A stretch of 22,178 bases of DNA from Barthelona sp. PAP020. Lineage: Eukaryota; Metamonada: BaSk clade. Below, piece by piece: positions 17,042 to 22,178 of the stretch. A program made the translations under genes and the position numbers. The notes beneath the pieces were generated by a model. The model saw nothing but the letters and a program-made list of their open reading frames with translations. It made no database searches and was not told the origin of the DNA. Numbering within the stretch: the first letter of the stretch is position 1; each line of letters starts with the position of its first letter. Location: NCBI GenBank assembly GCA_040182905.1, contig JARQWU010000177.1, positions 1 through 22,178 on the forward strand, read 5' to 3'.

Positions 17042-17851
17042 TTAACAAAAAGCTTTGTTCAGTTTGATATCCTTCGATTTCAAATTTGAAATTTGTGTGG
17101 AAAAGGGTATGATATTATCATCAACATAAGACAAGGACAATGTATAATCTCTGCTTGTTTTATTATTTTCATTTTTTATATTTAGTTCATCGCAAATGTT
17201 ATCTAAAATTCGACCCAATATAGTTGTCTTTGAATAGAAAAAAATTTGGTTCGAAAACGTCAAATTCTCCCCTGCATGGACTTTTATGTAAAATCTTTCT
17301 CCTTTCGGAATATTGTTGTTCCCAATAATATCTGGTAAATCTCTATTACGTCTAAAAAGAGAAGATTTTTCAATTTTTTGGCCTTGTTTTGAATTTAAAG
17401 TTTTATTTTTGCAATTATGATTGTTTCTATGAGATACACAATATCTTTTTTGACATACAGAACATTTTTGAATTGAAATTCTATTGCAAGAAGGAATTTG
17501 ACATTTTGGTAAAGCTCTCTTTCTAATTGAAGGATTTGGATCAAATTGACAGTTATATTCTATATGTTGGTCAATTCTTCTTTCATATGCTTCATCAGTT
17601 TCCCCTATATGCCGAATAAAGTTGTAATGACATAATGGACATGTAAAATGAATATCGTTTGTAATGTTATTCGTTACTTGATTTATATTTGTGCTGTATA
17701 CAGGGCAATTATGATTTTCAACGGATATATGTTCGTCACAAAAATGGTTCGAACAATGTGTACATTTGTTGGGTAATATCAAGTATTTTGAACATTCATG
17801 ACAATGAAAAAACATTATTGTTTTGAGAAATCCAGATTTTTTCAAATGCAT
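17042..17851 (-). CDS. AN1/C2H2/AN1 zinc-finger protein with UBL-like tail (ZFAND2/ZFAND1-like)
   Basis: This 269-residue protein resembles the p97/proteasome-linked AN1 proteins (ZFAND2/AIRAP, ZFAND1/Cuz1). The first AN1 finger has perfect spacing: C17, C20, C30, C33, C38, H41, H47, C49. A middle CPLC...H...C finger (C71, C74, H96, C101), with GE-x(5)-Y before the His, is typical of ZFAND2. The second AN1 finger has C117, C122, C130, C133, C138, H141, H145, C147, with a slightly short last spacing. A basic linker leads to a ubiquitin-fold-like region (about 186-264), as in ZFAND1/Cuz1. I infer a stress or proteotoxicity adaptor. An internal start at M13 (17815) would give 257 residues and leave all fingers intact, so the start is uncertain. 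Confidence 0.82.
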   Translation of the reverse strand: MHLKKSGFLKTIMFFHCHECSKYLILPNKCTHCSNHFCDEHISVENHNCPVYSTNINQVTNNITNDIHFTCPLCHYNFIRHIGETDEAYERRIDQHIEYNCQFDPNPSIRKRALPKCQIPSCNRISIQKCSVCQKRYCVSHRNNHNCKNKTLNSKQGQKIEKSSLFRRNRDLPDIIGNNNIPKGERFYIKVHAGENLTFSNQIFFYSKTTILGRILDNICDELNIKNENNKTSRDYTLSLSYVDDNIIPFSTQISNLKSKDIKLNKAFC

Positions 17852-18060
17852 TTCAAGTGCCTTTTCGTTTCACAATACTCTTTCTCAATTTGACAACAAT
17901 CAGATCATTCTTTGAAATGATTCGTTTATCAAATAATCTTGATTTATTAAGTTTTTTGTTTGTTCAGTTTTTGAAGTGAAAAATTTGAGACAACAAAAAT
18001 TGTATAAATATTTACAAATTCTTCATAAAATATCACGAAACAAAGTTGCCAAATTGCCCA
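17852..18060. promoter_or_regulatory. Intergenic region between kinesin 1 stop and AN1 gene start
   Basis: This 209-bp AT-rich gap lies between same-strand genes. A small inverted repeat (ATCATT 17904-17909, AATGAT 17916-17921) lies 50-70 bp upstream of the AN1 gene. Nothing else is recognisable. Confidence 0.35.
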
Positions 18061-19971
18061 TCAAAAAGTTTGAATCATTAAAAAAATCCCATTTTTAAGC
18101 AAATTTCCCTTGCAACCAGAATAAATGGTTTCATTCTTGACTGGTAATGTTGTAAAAAGAACAAATTCTTTGGACAAATAGGGTTTTGTGGTCCAAACTT
18201 GACGTACAAGATCAAGTTTGTCACCAGTAAAAGCCAAGATATGAAACCCCGAAAATATACCATGAAGAAAAATCTTCAAATCAGGGTCATCAATTTCAAA
18301 TTTCTTTTTCCACTTGGAATTTTTAAGTTTTTGAATAACCAGATTCTTTCCACTATTCATGAATTCGTTTGGACTCAATCTTGCGTCAAAAGGTTTTTCA
18401 ATAAATTGTAAATTAAAAAGATCATTTTTCAATTCATTTAACATTATGTCGTATTGAAAATCACAATTCTTTGATTTTAAATTGGCTGAGCTTTTTATTT
18501 TTTTTAAGACAGTAACTCTTTCCACAAACTTTTCAGCCAAATTTAATTCATTCCCAAGTTTAGAAATAGCTTCACTTACTGTTAAATTAATAAGAGATCT
18601 ACCATTCATTTGAAAGTACTGTGAAGTTTCTTGAATATTGAGTGAGTGTCTTTGTTCTGTAAGGAAGTTCTTCACAAATTCCTGAACTTGATTCTTGCTC
18701 CAATTAACTATCAAAGATGTATCACGGGCTTTTGTTTCGGAAATCTTTAGTCTATCAAGAAATTGAAGAGTTCCCATCGAATGACGATCATCCGCCGCAA
18801 TAGGAGAAATCATTCCCATAAATATGGTTTTATGATTTGGATTAGTGAAACAATGTTTGAGAAGCATAGTCAACTTAGAAGTTCTGTAGGGTACACGAAC
18901 ACTTTGGCTTGTTGAACCTCGACTTCGAATACATTCTTTGAGATTCATCAATGAAGAATTAATCAAGGCTGTTTCTTTAGACGCTTCTTTATCGTGATAT
19001 AAAGAATCTGCACTTCGTTCCGAACCAGCGAGATCAACTAATGTCAAATTTCCAATTTCAATTTCATTTCTTAACATGGAAATACGTATAATGGCATGTG
19101 AACGTGAACTTCTATCATTTCTATTTGTAGATGAAGATCTTCGTTGAGACATGGACTCATCAATAACATCAAGAAACATATCAACACTTGAAATTTCAAT
19201 GGCATGCAAATTTTTGTAAAAAAGGTTGTTTGATGTTGAATCATCAAAAATTTCAACATCATTTCCAGTTATTAAATCTGAAATCTCATTTCCAAATGAT
19301 TCAATGATGGATAATTGCATTACATCAGTCGAATCAATCAATCCAAGTAAATCTGCACAAACACGTTCAATTATTCCGTCAACAGTAAAAGTCTTACCAC
19401 TTCCTGTTTGACCATAGACAATTAAAGAAAGCCCTCCATTGAATACATGCGGGATTTGTGGTCTAAATAACTCAGTATATATATTATCGTTGGAAGCAGC
19501 TTCATCAAAAGCATAATCAAGTTGATACGTAGTATTTACAATGGTTGGTTGCCATGCTGTATCAAGTTGACATCTATGCATATAAACAAGATTTTGTTTT
19601 ACTGTAACGCAATCAAACATATTATCATCTAATTCAAATTGAAAGATTGGACGCTTTCGTAAAGCAACAATAATATTACTGTTGATATCAACATTATGCT
19701 TTGGAATATCATCTTCATGCTCAAGACGAAAAGATTCAATTTTGCGAACAAAAGTTTCTTTGTGTTCTCGATGAACCTTTGAACTGTTTGAGTTTGTCAA
19801 TTTTCTTTTTTGAGTCTTCCCACTTGAAGATTTTTTGAGATTGTTCTTTAAAGAAACGACTTTTTTGGAACCACCCTTCAAACGTCTTTGTTCAGCTTCA
19901 AAGTTATTATTTCGTTGATTGATTGATTTGTTTCGAATAGAATTTGGTATGGAGTCACTTTTCTTTTTCAT
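18061..19971 (-). CDS. Kinesin (kinesin-13-like motor) with SAM-like and UBX/UBL-like tail, copy 1
   Basis: This 636-residue protein has a basic N-terminal extension (1-90) and an internal motor (about 95-415) with all nucleotide motifs: P-loop GQTGSGKT (187-194), switch I NDRSSRSH (285-292), switch II DLAGSER (313-319). NLKECIRS and VPYRTSKLTMLLKHCF (359-375) resemble kinesin-13 (LKECIRA, PFRASKLTQVL). No neck or long coiled coil follows. Residues 423-490 look like a SAM domain (W424, QVQEFV, YFQMNGRSLINLT, then a helix). The final 80 residues (about 558-636) look like a ubiquitin/UBX fold: GFHILAFT strand, helix, EFVLFTTLP, then LLKNGIFLMIQ. The same order occurs in the divergent neighbour. 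I infer a microtubule motor or depolymerase with protein-interaction tails; partners are unknown. Confidence 0.9.
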   Translation of the reverse strand: MKKKSDSIPNSIRNKSINQRNNNFEAEQRRLKGGSKKVVSLKNNLKKSSSGKTQKRKLTNSNSSKVHREHKETFVRKIESFRLEHEDDIPKHNVDINSNIIVALRKRPIFQFELDDNMFDCVTVKQNLVYMHRCQLDTAWQPTIVNTTYQLDYAFDEAASNDNIYTELFRPQIPHVFNGGLSLIVYGQTGSGKTFTVDGIIERVCADLLGLIDSTDVMQLSIIESFGNEISDLITGNDVEIFDDSTSNNLFYKNLHAIEISSVDMFLDVIDESMSQRRSSSTNRNDRSSRSHAIIRISMLRNEIEIGNLTLVDLAGSERSADSLYHDKEASKETALINSSLMNLKECIRSRGSTSQSVRVPYRTSKLTMLLKHCFTNPNHKTIFMGMISPIAADDRHSMGTLQFLDRLKISETKARDTSLIVNWSKNQVQEFVKNFLTEQRHSLNIQETSQYFQMNGRSLINLTVSEAISKLGNELNLAEKFVERVTVLKKIKSSANLKSKNCDFQYDIMLNELKNDLFNLQFIEKPFDARLSPNEFMNSGKNLVIQKLKNSKWKKKFEIDDPDLKIFLHGIFSGFHILAFTGDKLDLVRQVWTTKPYLSKEFVLFTTLPVKNETIYSGCKGNLLKNGIFLMIQTF

Positions 19972-20063
19972 TCTATATGGAATAAAGATGTTTGAATAAA
20001 AAATGGTTTGAATTTGAATTTTAAATTTGTGAGTTCAAATTCAATTTTTCAATTAATCTCATT
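19972..20063. promoter_or_regulatory. 92-bp bidirectional promoter of the kinesin pair
   Basis: This is the only sequence between two head-to-head kinesin genes, so it must drive both or hold both core promoters. It contains an 11-bp perfect inverted repeat (20008-20018 and 20034-20044). Directly before the plus-strand start the sequence reads TCATTATG, which fits the trichomonad initiator consensus (TCA-pyrimidine-T/A); the minus-strand start has no such match. Confidence 0.55.
20008..20044. repeat. 11-bp inverted repeat in kinesin promoter
   Basis: TTGAATTTGAA (20008-20018) and TTCAAATTCAA (20034-20044) are exact reverse complements with a 15-bp spacer. The right arm ends 19 bp before the plus-strand ATG and the left arm begins 36 bp from the minus-strand ATG. 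It is a candidate symmetric binding site. Confidence 0.65.
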
Positions 20064-21842
20064 ATGAGCAGAATAGTATCATTAAAATCAGACAGAAAAC
20101 GAAATATTATGAATTCCCTTTCCAATCAAAGCAGAAGGACAAACGTTTCTGCTTATGTTTCACTAATTTCAGATGAAAGGATAAAAATGGTTTCAAAGCA
20201 ACAAAATTTTACACCAGTACATAATGTTATCACTGTTTGCTGTAGATTAAGACCAATATTTGATTATGAAGTAAATAGTGGTGAATTTGTTTCAGTCAAT
20301 GTTATTAATCCAAATGCAGTTGTACATGAATGTACTACAACTGTAGATAATGCTCCAAAAATTATTAATCATCATACAAAGTTGGATCTTGCATTTTCAG
20401 ACAATGCAGACAATTCGGAAATATTTGATAACATATGTGTTCCACTGTTGGAACAAATGTTACGTGGTGTGTCGTCATCTTTGATTGCTTATGGTCAAAC
20501 AGGTAGTGGAAAATCATACACGATTTTTCATTTGATGTTCAATTTCGCTCAAGTTTTGTTTAATTATACACATCAAAAAAATCTGGAAGTGCATATTTCA
20601 ATGATCGAATTGCTTGGAAACAACACTTCTGATATTGTTTCCGGAAATGATGTTAAAGTAGTTGAAAATGAAAATGGAGATATTTGTACACTAAATGTGG
20701 ATAAATTTAAATGTGACTCTGCCGAAGGTCTGCTGGAAGTTCTTAATTATGGGTTTTCTAACCGTTCTACAAGTTCTACAAATAGAAATGATCAATCATC
20801 AAGATCTCATCTTATTACAACCATTGAATTGGTGAATAAAAAACATACTTTGAGTTCAATTGATTTTATTGATCTTGCTGGGTCAGAACGTGCACAAGAT
20901 AATTTTACAAATGATAAAGAAACCACCCGAATATCTGGTCTTATAAATTCATCTTTAATGGCCCTTAAAGATTGCATTCGAGCCCGAAGTGCCAAGCAAT
21001 CTCGAATTCCATTTCGTGCAAACAAGTTAACACTATTATTAAAAAAATGTTGGACAGATGTTAATCATCGAACTGTTGTCATTGGATGTCTTTCACCATG
21101 TGGTTGTGATTTTAGAGCATCAGTAGACACGATTCGATTTCTTCAGCGTATTGCTGAGGTGGGCCATGTTTCGTCAGTTGATGTATCTAGACCTGAAATG
21201 TGGCGAAAACCTCAAGTTCGACAGTTTTTGGAGGAAATTCTTGATGATCTTAAAATTAAGGCCAATCAACGTGAAGAAATTCTGCGAAGTTTTAACATGA
21301 ATGGTGGCCTCTTTTTTCGATTGACAGAAGCCCAAATTGCCAATCGAGCCAATGATAATCGTATTGGAAAAGTCATTTATGATGAATCATACAAATGTTT
21401 GAAGAGTAAAAGACAGTTGTCACGTACTCGCAAACAAATTGACACTTCATTTTGGAACAAATGTGGAGCTTTTGGTGTGGAAGAATTTTCAGAACTCTTT
21501 GCACCCATTTCATCGTTTACTCAAGCTATTGATAGAGTTACAGCTAAAGAGTCTGGTGTGGAATTTCTTAGACAAAAAGGAATTGTCAAATCATTTGAAA
21601 TTCAAGATAAGGAACTTCAAGAGATTACACTTTTTTCTGGAATATTTTCCAACAAATTCGTGATTGCTTGTGAAGGAACAATGTTAAATAAAATGTTTGA
21701 TTATTTTGTGAATAATCCTTATCTTCATGTGTTTTCATTTCAAATATTCACCAATCTTTCAGTTGAAAATGAACAAATTCTTATTGGAGAGAATTATGAG
21801 TTATTGGACAACTCATTTCTTTTATTTGTTCAAGATTTTTGA
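20064..21842 (+). CDS. Kinesin (kinesin-13-like motor) with SAM-like and UBX/UBL-like tail, copy 2
   Basis: This 592-residue protein is a paralogue of the divergent neighbour. The motor (about 52-370) has GQTGSGKS (144-151; Ser in place of the last Thr, which is functionally equivalent in P-loops), switch I NDQSSRSH (242-249) and switch II DLAGSER (270-276). LKDCIRA and IPFRANKLTLLLKKCW (315-330) are kinesin-13-like. A SAM-like region follows (about 379-430: W380, QVRQFL, FNMNGGLFFRLTEAQI). A Lys/Arg-rich helix comes next, then a C-terminal ubiquitin/UBX-like domain (about 509-592: KFVIAC, FSFQIFTNLS, LLDNSFLLFVQDF). Both copies carry INSSL (here 294-298) where most kinesins have INKSL or INRSL. 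The N-terminal extension (1-50) is basic and unlike copy 1. ATG 20064 is the first in frame and follows an initiator-like TCATT. Confidence 0.9.
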   Translation: MSRIVSLKSDRKRNIMNSLSNQSRRTNVSAYVSLISDERIKMVSKQQNFTPVHNVITVCCRLRPIFDYEVNSGEFVSVNVINPNAVVHECTTTVDNAPKIINHHTKLDLAFSDNADNSEIFDNICVPLLEQMLRGVSSSLIAYGQTGSGKSYTIFHLMFNFAQVLFNYTHQKNLEVHISMIELLGNNTSDIVSGNDVKVVENENGDICTLNVDKFKCDSAEGLLEVLNYGFSNRSTSSTNRNDQSSRSHLITTIELVNKKHTLSSIDFIDLAGSERAQDNFTNDKETTRISGLINSSLMALKDCIRARSAKQSRIPFRANKLTLLLKKCWTDVNHRTVVIGCLSPCGCDFRASVDTIRFLQRIAEVGHVSSVDVSRPEMWRKPQVRQFLEEILDDLKIKANQREEILRSFNMNGGLFFRLTEAQIANRANDNRIGKVIYDESYKCLKSKRQLSRTRKQIDTSFWNKCGAFGVEEFSELFAPISSFTQAIDRVTAKESGVEFLRQKGIVKSFEIQDKELQEITLFSGIFSNKFVIACEGTMLNKMFDYFVNNPYLHVFSFQIFTNLSVENEQILIGENYELLDNSFLLFVQDF

Positions 21843-22006
21843 TTGATTTTTCCAATTTGTAAATATTTTTTGTTTTTAGGAGTTTTTTCAATCGATAATT
21901 CGTGGTAATACTCGATCAGGTCTTCAAACGTGATGATATGGATAATGCTTGAACAAAAGCGAGCAAAGAACAAAAAACAAAAAACAAAAACAAAAAACAT
22001 GTACAT
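21843..22006. other. Intergenic region between convergent genes
   Basis: This 164-bp gap between the kinesin 2 stop and the stop of the right-edge gene holds both 3' ends and a CA5-6 repeat. Nothing else is recognisable. Confidence 0.5.
21971..21998. repeat. (CA5-6)n short tandem repeat
   Basis: Four consecutive units of C followed by five or six A lie just past the stop of the minus-strand right-edge gene. It is a simple-sequence tract, probably in the 3' UTR. Confidence 0.8.
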
Positions 22007-22178
22007 TTATTTGGCAGTTCTAGTTGATTGCCTTGTTCCAGTTGTTGACCTTCTGCTACTTCCGGCTCTGCTTTGTTTTGCTCTTTCTTTTTCAAGTTTT
22101 TTTTGTGCTTTTTCTTTGAATTTATATATTTTGGCAGAATTAGCCTCTCTAACTAAATTACCTCTCCATACACTTTGA
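22007..22178 (-). CDS. Basic C-terminal end of an unknown protein (runs off right edge)
   Basis: Reading the minus strand from the right edge gives an open frame of 56 residues ending at TAA (22009-22007). It runs QSVWRGNLVREANSAK, then a Lys/Glu-rich helical stretch, then a Ser/Thr/Arg-rich tail ending STRTAK. The composition (a charged helix then a disordered basic tail) looks like a real protein terminus, unlike the plus-strand frame over the same bases, which is Leu/Phe/Ser-rich and looks like a shadow. The N-terminal part and any domains are outside the window. No family can be named; a nucleic-acid- or microtubule-binding tail is possible but unproven. Confidence 0.6.
   Translation of the reverse strand, partial: QSVWRGNLVREANSAKIYKFKEKAQKKLEKERAKQSRAGSSRRSTTGTRQSTRTAK

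Noticed and set aside
21930-22178. 82-codon plus-strand frame at the right edge
   Set aside because: It spans the CA5-6 repeat and is antisense to the minus-strand frame, which has a more protein-like charged-helix and basic-tail composition.
1-22178. CRISPR arrays, transposons, rRNA or intact tRNA genes, spliceosomal introns
   Set aside because: No spaced direct repeats, transposase or reverse-transcriptase motifs, rRNA-like blocks or tRNA arms were seen, and every complete gene is a single open frame.

Overview
This window looks like nuclear DNA of an AT-rich, gene-dense, intron-poor microbial eukaryote. The proteins include a cullin, an ATG101-like protein, two kinesins, a Frag1/DRAM/Sfk1-type membrane protein, an AN1 zinc-finger protein and a plant DEK1-like giant. 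All nine complete genes are single uninterrupted reading frames. The ten visible stop codons are TGA (6) and TAA (4), so a ciliate-type code is excluded; TAG is not used as a stop in this sample. Intergenic gaps are about 90 to 500 bp. A parabasalid (trichomonad-like) protist fits this style best, but that is inference and no taxonomic marker gene is present.

Layout, left to right: the N-terminal part of an unrecognised gene (minus, runs off the left edge); a divergent cullin (minus); a six-TM Frag1/DRAM/Sfk1-family protein (plus); a 2092-residue protein with about 23 TM segments and a C-terminal calpain-like region (minus); a calcium-channel alpha2/delta-like VWA-Cache ectoprotein (minus); an ATG101-like autophagy protein (minus); a complete bacterial-style hybrid histidine kinase (plus); a 504-bp gap holding a GC-richer, foldable 137-nt element (candidate ncRNA); an AN1/C2H2/AN1 zinc-finger protein with a UBL-like tail (minus); two paralogous kinesins transcribed head to head from a 92-bp promoter (minus, plus); and the C-terminal end of a basic protein (minus, runs off the right edge).

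Themes. (a) Sensing at membranes: the DEK1-like protein, the alpha2/delta-like protein and the hybrid kinase. (b) Ubiquitin/p97-type biology: the cullin, the AN1-UBL protein, and a ubiquitin-fold-like tail on both kinesins. (c) Repeated loss of key residues in otherwise recognisable domains: the calpain Cys/His/Asn, the VWA MIDAS and the ATG101 WF finger.

The most novel candidates are the catalytically dead TM-calpain, the kinesin-SAM-UBX-like pair with its shared inverted-repeat promoter, and the structured intergenic element. All family assignments come from reading motifs by eye; no database search or structure prediction was run.
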